Of a stretch of DNA of 64,000 bases, positions 32,531 through 43,407 are shown in pieces. The position numbers were made by a program, and so were the translations under genes. Position 1 is the stretch's first letter. Every line of letters begins with the position of its first letter. The notes under the pieces are model-generated. The model was not told where the DNA came from, searched no databases, and saw nothing but the letters and a program-made list of their open reading frames with translations. This DNA comes from Diploptera punctata (Eukaryota; Arthropoda; Insecta; Blattodea; Blaberidae), in assembly GCA_030220185.1 (NCBI GenBank), contig JASPKZ010007552.1:868001-932000 (forward strand), in the 5' to 3' direction.

Positions 32531-34335
32531 ATACGAAGCTCCGTTTCTTCTAGATATGATCATTACTTAGTCAACTTACTCATATAACGTTCGATTTTTG
32601 ATATTATATATATTTGTTTTAAGCTTAGAAGGCCTACATAAAAGCAATAACCGAATGAAAGGCCACATATCTTATACACCTTATCACTCTAAATAAATAA
32701 ATAGAACACTATAACCAAGAAAATAGTTAACGTTTCACGTTTTTAAAATAATTGAGAAACGAAAAGTATTCTAATGATCAGCCGGCAATAATGTTGTTTA
32801 CTGCGGTGATGCCGATGCTGGCGAGAAATTAAACGGAAGTTAGTGAACAGGAAAACACGAGACGAATTACACGGATGTTGTGTTGCGTGTTCAACCAAGT
32901 TGCCACCGCGAGCTGTTAATGAGGGATGAGACCAATGCAATCTGTTTTATACAGCATAAAACCTATCTGGAATTAACTCTCAAATTAAGCTACAATCAGC
33001 AGATTTTCCACTAATGAACTATTGATTCAAAAATTAACAAAGATAATAATCGAAAATAAAGAAGTGATGACATCAAAAAGTTGTTTGCGTGTGTGTATGT
33101 GTGAGTGTGTGTGTGTGATGGTGTGTGTGTGTCTGTGTGAAATCAAACAAATTTCTTGAGGCTGCAACGTTAGAATTCATAATCGGTAAATACCGGATTA
33201 AATCTTCGTGGACCATCCGACTTTTTTTTTTTAGATTTCCCTCAATCGTCAAGGCAAATGAGTGGTGGTAAAAATTTGATAGTTTAGAGTCATTTGATTA
33301 TAATCACAATTAAAACTAAAGTATGTTTTATTTCTTCAGGCAACAAAAATGATGTCAAACACTATAACACTCGTACAGGCACATAGTCTACACAAACACC
33401 TGATGTCCCTGCACGGTTAAAATTTTAAATATTAAAGCGTCTATTAATAAGTGTAGTATAAAAACAGCTGACAATGAATAGGATGACAGAGAATCTAAAC
33501 ATCAAAGTACGATATAAAAAAACTATAACGGTTAAATTCCTTCCCTCCATCCAATTCCGTTCTACGGCGAAGGCCCGGGATTTACTGACCTAACTCCAGT
33601 GTTTTAGCCAATTCTAAAGGATGTAGCTGTTTAGAAGTATCCATTATTTTTTATTTATTTAATCATTATAGATAATGCTTACCAGGTACAAAAATAACAA
33701 AGACATGTTGTAATTTGTCTTTTTCGTAATCAAACTCGACATTTAACGTGCAATTAAAAAAAATATGGACGAGTTCGTTAACTAGTAAAATCGGATAATA
33801 AGGAGTGGGGATTAACATGAAGGGGACATTTCAAAATCGCTATTACAGCAGCAATTTTTATTGATATCTGTTTTCTCTCGAAACAAAATTTGAATTTGCC
33901 TTTGAACTAAAGTGAGAAACGTATTCTCAGAATATGAGGAAAATCTGATCATTAGAACTGAGGACTTACCAGGATGACGTGATTTAAACATAGCAATAGA
34001 GACTGGATTTTTTTTCGTCACAGATCTAGACAGATAACATTAGAATAAAAATTATACGAACGAGTAACCAGAAAGTTGAAATTTTAGTGGGCACATTTTC
34101 AAAGCTGTAGCGGCAGCAATTTCATTATTGTAACGGAATCTGGTATATGCAACTCGATTATAAAAAAGAAGCATATACAATAAACCAGTAAAATGGGACT
34201 CGTAGGAATGCACAGTATACCTGCAACCCAAAATTTGGAAATGCTTCTAGCGACCACAATATCTGCTTTCCCGCAAAGAAACTAGCCACATACGATTTAA
34301 TTAGTAAAAATAGATACAAATTTCCCTTGCGAACT
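32531..34335. other. Unassigned interval with a GT-rich microsatellite
   Basis: AT-rich unique-looking sequence. An imperfect (GT)n lies at 33084-33140. No coding signal recognised. Confidence 0.5.
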
Positions 34336-34599
34336 TCTGTAACTTGTAGAGGATACTGATTTGACAATACTTAGAATTGGAAACCATGTCACAAAACTTA
34401 CCGTTTCCGGTTTTCTAGCCGTTTGAAAATATGTTTTTAACGCGACTACCTTTATACGTACTTCATTATGAGGCGTGACACAGGACATCATTTGTTTTAC
34501 AATTCAACTCATTAATAACCAAGGAAACTAAATAGAAACTGAATTATTTTTCACAAACACTTTTATTTACAGTTAAACTTAAACTGTGTTTGTCCTACA

Positions 34600-35740
34600 T
34601 TCAGATCTACTGCAAGTGCGGTTTGATGTGGCGACCAGTAACTTCGTTGCACACATTGTACCTACGAAAGATGTTTTGGTAAACGCGCTCTATCACACCT
34701 AGTGTATCTGCAATCTCTCCTACAACGACCACAACTCGTGCCACCAGATCTTCTTCTGTCTCTACAGGAGTGTAATAAACCAAACTATTCATACGACCCC
34801 AGATGACCCCAGACCCCAGAGGAACAAGTTCAATCCGGTGATCGTGGAGATCATGAAATTGTACCACGTTGACCTATCCATCTTTGTTCGAATCGTCGGC
34901 CCTGATGTTCCTGAACATGAAATGAAAAGTGAGGAGGTGTGTCGTCATGCTGAAACCACATGTCTTAACGGAAGTTGGCACAGTATCCAACGACTCACCC
35001 AATACTTGTTGTAGGAAGATCAAGTAGATGGGACTTGTTAGCCTGGATGGAAGCGTGTACGATCCAATCACATGATCATCCAGAATCCCTGCCCACACAT
35101 TAATTTAAAATCTGTTTTGGAATCCCTGAACATGCGCTGCATGAAGGTTTTCGTCTGCCCATACGTGGCTGTTTCGTGAATTGAATACACAATCCCTAGT
35201 AAATGTATATTTACCTGTGAAGAGAATGAGCCGTCGAAATAGGGGTTCGTTGATGCAGTGGTGCAGTAACCACATACAGAACTGAACGCGTGGAGGAAAA
35301 TCGGTTGGAAGTAGTGAATGTACTCTTTGGAGGCGACATGCATGTAGTTGTTGTTCGTGCTTAATATTCCATACGGTGCTAGGAACAACATCCATTACAG
35401 GCGCAATTGCTCGTGTACTTATTGACGGGTTCCCTTCAACTTGATACAGTATGGTTCTTCCTATTCGCGAGTGCGGCGTCTCCTTGGAGCATCACAGTAA
35501 ATCCTGCTGGCGATGAAGGTACCCTTTCTCCAAGTCGTTGCGTAATTATGGCTAAAAAGGTATGCGATGGAGTCGGAGTTGTGGAAAACGATCTTGATAA
35601 AGGCGACGAGCAGCTCTTCCATTACATCGAGCTTCGCCATACATCATGTCGGTGTATTCAGCAAAAGTGTAGTAAACCATGTTGCTCTAACACTGAAAGA
35701 CACATTAATGATGCTCGAACCAGCTCCGAGGGGTAGGATA
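34600..35740 (-). pseudogene. mariner-superfamily transposase, tandem copy 1
   Basis: Minus-strand frames give, in order, PSTVWNIKHEQQLHACRLQR, VHSLLPTDFPPRVQFCMWLL, RLILFTGKYTFTRDCVFNSR, NSHVWADENLHAAHVQGFQ, SRLTSPIYLIFLQQVLGESL and SLVYYTPVETEEDLVARVV. It is the same broad transposase group as 28773-29810. The first catalytic motif, normally FTDEATF, reads FTGKYTF, so the key Asp and the next Glu are lost. A small slippage duplication (ACCCCAGA repeats, near 34795-34820) and frameshifts add to the damage. Inverted ends of about 90 bp, with GTTTCCGG and CCGTTTGAAAA, frame it (34340-34430 and 35865-35950). Confidence 0.85.
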
Positions 35741-36376
35741 AACGTCATTGACATCACGCGATCCGACGTAAGCGCCCCTCATCAAGTAACTCTGCAGGCG
35801 GACAGATCGCGTAGCTATTACTTGTTGAGACACGTGACGTACGTTCAGGCAAAGCTTGTTTTCAAACGGCTGTAGTACGGAAACGGTAAGTTTCCGGACA
35901 TGGTTTCCAATTCTAAATATTATCATCTCAGTCCCCTCTACAAGTCCTGGAAATTGTAAGGGAAATTTTAGAGCTCGCTGTATATTTTGTAAACCAGTAA
36001 AATAGGTCTACAAAATTAACTTAAGAAACAATTCGCTTACTTCAAGCAGCTGCTGCATGACAGACTTTTTGTATAATGTCAAATCATGAAAAGAGTTAAA
36101 CAGAGAGGGGGAGAACGGAGGAAAAGAAGCATTCTATAACTTGTAGAGGATACTGTGTTGATAATATTTATAATTGGAAACCATGTCACAAAGCTTACCG
36201 TTTCCGGTGCTCTAGTCGTTTGAAAACATGCTTTTTAACGCGACCACCTTTATACGTACTTCATTATGAGGCACGACACAGTACATCATTTGTTTAACAA
36301 TTCAACTCATTAATAACCAAAGAAACTAAATGGAAACTGAATAATTTTTCACAAACACTTTTGTTTACAGTTTAAC

Positions 36377-37500
36377 TTAAACTGTTTTTGTCCTACATTC
36401 AGATCTACTGCAATTGCGGTTCGATATGGCGCCAGCAACTTCGTTGCACACATTATACCTACGAAAGATGTTTTGGTAAACGCCCTCTATCACACCTGGT
36501 TTATCTGCAAACTCCCCTGCAACGACCACAACTCGTGCCACCAGATCTTCTTCTATCTTTACAGGAGTGTCATAAACCAAACTCTTTATACGACCCCAGA
36601 GGAACAAGTCCAATCCGGTGATCGTGGAGGTAATGCAATTGGACCACGTCGACCTATCCATCTTTGTTCGAATTGTCGGCCCAGATGTACCCGAACATGA
36701 AGTGAAAAGTGAGGGGGCGTGCCGGCATGCTGAAACCACATGTCTTAACGGAAGTTGGCACAGTATCCAACGACTCGAACAATACTTGTTGTAGGAAGAT
36801 CAAGCACATGGGACCTGTTAGCTTGGATGGAAGCGTGTACGATCCAATCACATTACCATCCAGAATCCCTGCCCATACTTTAATTTAAAATCCGATTTGG
36901 AATCCCTGAACATGCGCTGCAAGAAGCTGTTCGTCTGCTCAGACATGGCTGTTTCGTGAATTGAATACACAATCCCTAGTAAATGTACATTTACCTGTGA
37001 AGAGAATGCGCCATGGAAAGAGGGGCTCGTTGATGCAGCGGTGTAGTAACCACATACAGAACTCAACGCGTGGAGCAAAATCGGTTGGCAGTAGTGAATG
37101 TACACTTTGGAGGTGGCATGCATGTAGTTGTTGTTCGAGCATAACATTCCATACGGTGCTAGGAACAACATCCATTACAGGCGCGAACTGCTCGTGTACT
37201 TTTTGACGGGTTCTCTTCAACTTGATGCAGTACGGTTCTTCCAATTCGGGAGTGCGGCGTCTCCTTGGAGCATCACAGTCATTCCTGCTGGCGATGAAGG
37301 TACCCAATTCTCGAAGTCTTTGCGTAACTATGGCCAAAAAGGTATGCGATGGAGTCGGAGTTGTGGAAAACAACCTTGATAAAGGCGACGAGCAGCTCTT
37401 CCATTACTGGTGTATTCAGCAAAAGTGTAGTGACCATGTTGCTCTAACACTGAAAGACACATTAATGATGCTCGAACCAGCTCCGAGGGGTAGGATAAAC
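36377..37500 (-). pseudogene. mariner-superfamily transposase, tandem copy 2
   Basis: Same order as copy 1: APRRRRTPELEEPYCIKLKR, PSTVWNVMLEQQLHACHLQS, VEFCMWLLHRCINEPLF and ILFTGKCTFTRDCVFNSRNS, then a frameshift, KLTGPMCLIFLQQVL and SLVYDTPVKIEEDLVARVVV. The N-terminal part is open over 144 codons (36939-37373). The FTGK replacement of FTDE is shared with copy 1, so the enzyme was already dead before duplication. A ~45-bp deletion relative to copy 1 lies near 37410. Confidence 0.87.
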
Positions 37501-37974
37501 GTCATTGACATCACGTGATCCGCCGTAAGCGCCCCTCATCATGTAACTCTGCAGACGGACAGATCGCGAAGCTATTACTTACTGAGACACGTGACGTACG
37601 TGCATGCAATGCTTGCTTTCAAACGGCTGTAGCACAGAAACGGTAAGTTTCCGGATATGGTTTCCAATTCTAAATATTATCAACTCAGTCCCCTCTACAA
37701 GTCCTGCAAATCTGTAAAGGGAATTTTTGAGCAAGCTGTATATTTTGTAAACCAGAAAAATAGGTCTATAAAATAAACTTTCAAAATAATTCCCTTATTT
37801 CAAGCAGCTGCTGCATGACGGACTTTTTGTATAATGTCAAATCATGAAAAGATTTAAAGAGAGAGGGGGAGAACTCAGGAAAGGAAGCCGGCTACGAGAA
37901 TTAGCATGTGTATTTTTTATATTTAGCCTCAATGTTTTTATTTTTGTTCATGTTTTGTTATCATTAGTGCGGAT

Positions 37975-39105
37975 TTAGAAGAAACAGGTCTACAACAGAT
38001 CAGATTTTTTTGTATAATACAGATTTTAGAAAATATAATGGTTCAGTACATCAACTAAACGTAATCTTCAAAAAGACATACGAGTCAATTAAGAGGGAGA
38101 AGTTGTATAGAATCCTGATGGAGTTCGGAATTCCTAAATAGTTAGTTGGACTTATACGAATGTGTCTAAATGGCACAAAGAGTAGACAAACAGTTTTCGA
38201 AAAATTTTGGAATCTAGAATGGGTTAAACCAAGGAGATGCACTACCTCCTCTACTATTTACCTTTGTACTAGAGCATGACATTAAATCTTTAGAGGATGA
38301 AGAAGGCCTACAATACAATGGTATTGATAGGATATTAGTTTATGTTGATGATGTAGTAATATTGGGCGACAGTGAGGAGATACTAAAGACCAACACGTAC
38401 ACACTATTGATTAACACTAAGAAATTAGGACTGGAAGTAAATATTAATTAAACTAAATGTATGGCCACACGTAGAAATGTAAGTGGACAGCTAATGACAA
38501 ATGAGGGAAATTTTGAAGAATAGGAATGAGACGCATAAAGAAATTAAACATAGGCTCAATTCTGGCAATGCGTGCTATTATGCATTACAGAGACTCTTGA
38601 CGTCCAAACTCCTTTCAAGAATCGTTAAACTGAAAATATAAAAAACTATTATTGTACCAGTTGTATTATATGGGTGCGAAACATGGACTCTTACTTTAAG
38701 GGAGTAAAGGAGATTACGAGTAATTGAGGGTAGAGTTCTGAGGAAAATTTTTGGACCAAAGAGAAATGAACAGACAAATGAATGGAGAAGACTACATAAA
38801 ATGAATTACATGGCCTTAATAGGAAACCAGATATAATAAGAACAGTTAAGTCTCGTAGACTGCGATGGGCAAGACATGTGGCACGAATGGAAAAAGACGT
38901 GCATGGAAGCTTCTTGTAGGAAAACCAGAGGGAAAACGCCCAGTTCTTATGAAGTGGGAAAATAACAGTAACTATGATTTAAGTGAAGTAGATTATACAG
39001 GGATTGTTTGGAAAACATTAGCTCAGGATAGGGATACATGGAGAACTCTTATATTCGCGCGACCATGAACCTACGGGTTCGATAGTGCCAGTGAGTTAGT
39101 TATGC
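37975..39105 (+). pseudogene. RTE-like LINE, RT to 3' end
   Basis: Plus-strand reading matches the 40.03-41.6 kb copy: RRNRSTTDQIFLYNTDF-like start, KREKLYRILMEFGIPK, LNQGDALPPLLFTFVLEHDI, then YVDDVVILGDSEE where the canonical box is YADD. It continues TKKLGLEVNIN, NVSGQLMTNEGNFEE, RLNSGNACYYALQRLL, KIFGPKRNEQTNEWRRL, SRRLRWARHVARM, LVGKPEGKRPV and TLAQDRDTWRTLIF. In-frame stops, frameshifts and short deletions occur throughout. The 3' end is GGGTTCGATAGTGCCAGTG near 39105. Confidence 0.92.
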
Positions 39106-39499
39106 TAATGTTACTGTAAGAGCTCCGCTCTGTTAGTTGTGAAATGTGTGTGTGTGTGTGTTCTGTTTTGTAGTTTGAATTTCATTGCCTGTGGTATAAT
39201 TTATTGAAATCCTCTCGGGTTATCATGAAAATGAAAAGTGATAGGAAGAAAATGTACTATGTTTACCTTTTCCTTGTGTTTATTATTTTTAAACTGCTAG
39301 ACAAGAACAGCCTGAAGAAAGAAATAACTATGTTCAGCTCGTGCACTCTGAACTCGCGGGTTCCTGAAGTCACTGCTGTACTTGGGGAAACAAGAGGTGA
39401 ATTTGTACTTCTGTCTGACTTAAAAATATCAACTGATCTGTTATTGATCCATATTTGGTTCGTCTTCCGGGCTTATAGGCCGTGGTCTGGTTGTCTTCT

Positions 39500-39546
39500 T
39501 ACTCGACGTTTCGTCTACTGCTGCGGTAGACCTCATCAGGAGATAC
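39500..39546 (-). ncRNA. Hammerhead-ribozyme-like motif (left arm)
   Basis: Exact mirror of the right-arm motif on the minus strand, because the arms are perfect inverted copies. Transcripts from either strand would therefore contain one sense and one antisense copy. Confidence 0.6.
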
Positions 39547-39613
39547 TGCGTGCTCTCTGTGAACTCCTCAACAGTCGGCTGCAGACTGTTGAGGAGTTCA
39601 CAGAGAGCACGCA

Positions 39614-39660
39614 GTATCTCCTGATGAGGTCTACCGCAGCAGTAGACGAAACGTCGAGTA
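39614..39660 (+). ncRNA. Hammerhead-ribozyme-like motif (right arm)
   Basis: CTGATGA at 39621-39627, stem II GTCTAC (39629-39634) with GTAGAC (39642-39647) closing a 7-nt loop, then GAAAC (39648-39652) and GTC (39653-39655). Stem I could pair CTC (39618-39620) with GAG (39656-39658). The ACGT between GAAA and C is the near-zero stem III seen in minimal retroelement hammerheads, which act as dimers. One extra G (39628) between CTGATGA and stem II departs from the canonical core, so activity is uncertain. Confidence 0.6.
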
Positions 39661-40029
39661 AGAAGACAACCAGACCACGGCCTATAAGCCCGGAAGACGA
39701 ACCAAATATGGATCAAGACGCCGGCCGTGAAAGCCTACAATTATATATGATCTGTTATTAATGAAGAGACAATTAAACTGTGAATTTTGGCTTAGAAGTG
39801 ATTCTCAGTTAAGCTAAACTGACTACAAAATTATCGCGTGTAGCACACGACAGGAACTAACTCAACACTGATACAAACAACAGAAACAGCGTTTTATTTC
39901 AGGTTTATACTAGGGGTTGAAAGTAGAATAAGGGGTAGTCCGTGGGGTATAATACGACAAATAATTATCGATTTCCAACCGCCAGATAAAAGCCTGCGAA
40001 GTGAACTCATGGATGTAAACAGTGCGTAA

Positions 40030-41600
40030 TTATACTACTACTACTCACTGGCACTATCGAACCCATAGGTTCATGACCGCACGGACATAAGCTCTCCATA
40101 CATCCCTATCCTGAGCTAATGCTTTCCAATCATCCCCCGTATAATCTACTTCCCTCAAATCATAGTTAATGTTATTCTCACACCTCATTCTTGGTCTACC
40201 AACTGGTCGTTTTCCCTCTCGCTTTCCTACAAGAAGTTTCCATGCAAGTCTTTCATTCCCCATACGTGCAACATGTCCTGCCCATCGCAGTCTACGAGAC
40301 TTTACTGTTCTTATTATATCTGGCTTCCTGTAAAGACCATGTAGTTCATTGTTATGTAATCTTCTCCATTCACCTGTCTGTTCATCTCTCTTTGGTCCAA
40401 AAATTTTCCTAAGTACTTTATTCTCAAATACTTGTAATCTCCTTTCCTCTCTTAAAGTAAGAGTCCATGTTTCGCACCCATATAATATAACTGGTAGAAT
40501 AATAGTTTTATATATTTTCAGTTTAACGTTTTTTGAAAGGAGTTGGGACATCAAGAGTCTCTGCAATGCATAATAGCACGCATTTCCAGAATTGAGCCTA
40601 TGTTTAATTTCTTTGTGCATCTCATTCCTATTTGTGATTATTGTTCCTAGGTATTTGAATTCAGCCACTTCCTCAAAATTTTCCTCATTTGTCATTAGCT
40701 GTCCATTTCCATTATATAATGTATTTCTACGTGTGACCATATATTTAGTTTTATTGATATTTACTTCCAGTCCTAATTTCTTAGTGTTACTCAATAGTGT
40801 CTGCGTGTTGGCCTTTAGTATCCCCTCGCTGTCGGCCAATAGTACTACATCATCAGCATAAACTAACAGCTTATTAATACCATTCAGTTGTAAGCCTTCC
40901 TCATTCTCTAAAGATTTAATGGCATGCACTAGTACAAAATGAAATAGTAGAGGAGATAGTGCATCTCCTTGCTTCAACCCATTCTGGATTTCAAAAGTGT
41001 CCGAAAACTGTTTGCCTACACGCACCCTACTCTTTGTGCCATTTAGACACATTCGTATAAGTCTAACTAACTTTTTAGGAATTCCGAACTCCAGCAGGAT
41101 ACTATATAACTTCTCCCTCTTAATTGAATCATATGCTTTTTTGAAGTCTACATACAGTTGATGTACTTTGCCATTATATTTCCATTTCTTTTCTAAAATC
41201 TGTTTTATACTAAAAATCTGATCTGTTGTAGACCTGTTTCTTCTAAATGCACATTGATGATCTCCTAGAATGTCATGAGTATAGGGAGTAAGTCTGCTTA
41301 CTAATATATTTATTAGAATTTTGTACGAAGTTGAAAGTAATGACATGCCCCTGTAGTTGTTGCAATCAGTTTTATCTCCTTTCTTATAAATTGGTACAAT
41401 AATTGATTCCTTCCATTCATCTGGATGAGATTCTTTTTCCCAAATCATACTAAGCAACCATCTTGTCCATCAATTTTTCTCCCCCTGATTTTATCAGTTC
41501 TGCTGGGATCTCATCTGAACCTGATGCTTTATACATCTTCAATTTTTCAATCGCCATTTCAACTTCTAAAGCACTTGGCTCTGTGACTAGCATTTCTGCT
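40030..41600 (-). pseudogene. RTE-like LINE with 467-codon open RT frame
   Basis: The best preserved LINE in the window. On the minus strand the open frame (41457 to 40054) reads ESIIVPIYKKGDKTDCNNYR, YRGMSLLSTSYKILINIL, HQCAFRRNRSTTDQIF, VDFKKAYDSIKREKLYSILL, GLKQGDALSPLLFHFVLVHA, the catalytic YADDVVLLADSE, NINKTKYMVT, EFKYLGTIITNRNEMHKE, LYGCETWTL, KIFGPKRDEQTGEWRRLHNN, SRRLRWAGHVARM and AQDRDVWRAYVRAVMNLWVR. All RT core motifs are intact. Upstream, EVEMAIEKLKMYKASGSDEI and AELIKSGGEK continue the protein, but a frame break near 41455 separates them. The element is 5'-truncated near 41600 with no endonuclease. The 3' end is TAGTGCCAGTGAG plus a short (TAG)n. Confidence 0.93.
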
Positions 41601-41971
41601 AATTAAATTCCAATAAACAGGTATTCAAAATGTTCTTTATTCTCAGATTCTCAATACGTCAGACTACCTCTATGAAAACTTAGGTAAACAAAAGTATACA
41701 CAGTTTCCGGAAAACATATTCTCGTGGATTGTGAACAAATTATAAAAGCCAAACCTACAGCATATTGAAGAGACGCTGTGTTTTCCAAGTATTACACATA
41801 GACCACAATAGTGGACTAACCATTCCAGGCTTCTATATTGTATTAATAATTATATTATCCTACTGGTGGGGCAAGGCTTGAAACTTCAGGAACGTATGCT
41901 TATTCCCCTGCAGATGTCAAGTAGATAGCTCATTGCTTCAAATTTACGTCCGTACCCAACATACTCTAACT
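41601..41971. other. Unassigned interval
   Basis: AT-rich; no signal recognised. Confidence 0.5.
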
Positions 41972-42928
41972 AAATAAATAATAGTTTAAAAAAACTAAAA
42001 CAACACGCTTTATTAGAAAACCGAACTAAAAAATGAAAAATAAATAATCGTTTTAAAAAACTAAAACAACACGCTTTATTAGAAAACCGAACTAAAAAAT
42101 GAAAAATAATTTTAATTTCCAACACGCTTGGGATAAAATTAAAGTGGTCAACAAACAAATAATCTCCAACACATTTAGAACAAAACTAGAGTTATCTACA
42201 AAAACAAATTACCATCAAAAGCGTGGGGTGCTCTATATCAATTAATATATTTGATAATGAAAAGATATTGGTAAAAGTACAGCCTCTAAGAAGAAAATGT
42301 AAAAACTATAAAAAGCACCCCACGCTTTTCATGGTAATTTTTTTTTGTATTTAACTCTAGTTTTATTCTAAATGTGTTGGAGATTATTTGTTTGTTGACC
42401 ACATTAATTTTATCCCAAGCGTGTTCGAAATTAAAATTATTTTTCAATTTTTTAGTTCGGTTTTCTAATAATGCGTGTTGTTTTAGTTATTTAAAACTAT
42501 TATTTATTTTTCATTTTTTTAGTTTTAATATTTTACAGAGTAAAATAAAAATTAAATACTATTGTAGTATGAGCTAAATGTAATATTCTTCTAAAAAAAA
42601 TCCTCCAGGCCGGATTTGAACCAGCGACCTAAGGATTACTGAAATTATACACAATTACAGTCTACCGCCCTACGAACTGAGATCTTATAAAAGTTGATTA
42701 AAAAGTTGATAAGTCCGCAACGTATTATACCGGTTTCTATTTTTTGATTTTCTGATTATTCTGGCCAGGATTTTTGAAAGAAATTATGAAATTATTGTAT
42801 TGTCATTGGTCCTTTACAAGTATATAAAGCTTCAAGTCGATCCAATGATTTCAAGAGGGTGAAAATCGCGTTGAAAAATTCCGTTACATAGATAGATACA
42901 GGTCAAGCTATATAAAGCTTGTAAAAAT
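41972..42928. mobile_element. Composite repeat element, copy A
   Basis: Palindrome arms at 42041-42233 and 42316-42510, then a minus-strand tRNA-Tyr-like sequence (42601-42690) and a single ~165-bp unit (42720-42890), ending GTCAAGCTATATAAAGCTTG at 42921. The outer ~70 bp of the left arm is duplicated in tandem (41972-42040 and 42041-42110). Copy B starts immediately at its right end. Confidence 0.87.
42601..42690 (-). ncRNA. tRNA-Tyr-like relic with intron, copy A
   Basis: Best preserved of the four. The minus strand reads AAGATCTCAGTTCGTAGGGC, GGTAGACTGTA with the GTA anticodon, an insert of about 13 nt (ATTGTGTATAATT...), then ATCCTTAGGTCGCTGGTTC and AAATCCGGCC. The 3' half matches tRNA-Tyr from D. 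melanogaster and other animals as I remember it. The insert sits where tRNA-Tyr introns sit. The 5' acceptor strand (TTATAAG) no longer pairs with the 3' strand, so a functional tRNA is unlikely. Confidence 0.78.
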
Positions 42929-43407
42929 AAATAATAGTTTTAAAAAACTAAAACAGCACGCTTTATTAGAAAACCGAACTCAAAAATGAAAAATAATTTT
43001 AATTTTCAACACGCTTGGGATAAATTTAAAGTGGTCAACAAAAAAATCATCTCCAACACATCTAGAATAAAACTAGAATTATCAACAAAAATAAAATAAT
43101 TTTACCATCAAAAGCGTGGGGTGCTCTATATCAATTAATATATTTGATAATAAACAGATATTGGTAAAAGTAATGTCTCTAAGAAGAACATGTAAAAATC
43201 ATAAAAAGCACCCCACGCTTTTGATGGTAAAATTATTTTATTTTTGTTGATAATTCTAGTTTTATTCTAGATGTGCTGGAGATGATTTTTTTGTTGACCA
43301 CTTTAAATTTATCCCAAGCGTGTTGGAAATTAAAATTATTTTTCATTTTTGAGTTCGGTTTTCTAATAAAGCGTGCTGTTTTAGTTTTTTAAAACTATTT
43401 TTTATTT
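42928..43407. repeat. Palindrome of copy B
   Basis: Arms of about 200 bp, almost perfectly complementary. Variants private to this copy are mirrored in both arms: AGCACGC/GCGTGCT, ACTCAAAAATG/CATTTTTGAGT, GATAAATTTAAAG/CTTTAAATTTATC and GAATTATC/GATAATTC. Confidence 0.93.

Larger units (their letters stand above)
34336..37890. repeat. Tandem duplication of ~1.77 kb containing a mariner-like element
   Basis: Segment 34336-36131 and segment 36132-37890 are direct copies. Matching blocks include ACTTGTAGAGGATACTG at the start, GGAAACGGTAAGTTTCCGGA late in the unit, and non-element flank ending GACTTTTTGTATAATGTCAA and GAGGGGGAGAAC. The copy includes about 180 bp beyond the transposon's right end, so this is a chromosomal tandem duplication and not two insertions. 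Confidence 0.92.
39434..39759 (+). mobile_element. Palindromic retroinsertion, probably Penelope-related, with 12-bp TSD
   Basis: TGATCTGTTATT occurs at 39434-39445 and 39748-39759 and brackets a 302-bp insert. From 39444 to 39716 the sequence is a perfect palindrome: arms 39444-39576 and 39584-39716 are exact reverse complements over 133 bp, separated by the 7-bp spacer GGCTGCA. A 31-bp unpaired tail, GACGCCGGCCGTGAAAGCC..., completes the insert. Each arm carries a hammerhead-like core. The direct target duplication shows that the unit inserted as it stands. Attribution to a Penelope-like element rests on the hammerhead-like motif and its short arm context, as hammerheads are known in Penelope-like terminal repeats; no RT is attached. 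Confidence 0.85.

Noticed and set aside
34336..37890. Two independent transposon insertions
   Set aside because: Non-element flanking sequence is duplicated with the transposon, so a segmental tandem duplication is the simpler reading.
39204..39761. 185-codon plus-strand frame, mirrored by a 91-codon minus-strand frame
   Set aside because: Most of its length is the perfect palindrome; the frame is open because both arms happen to lack stops.
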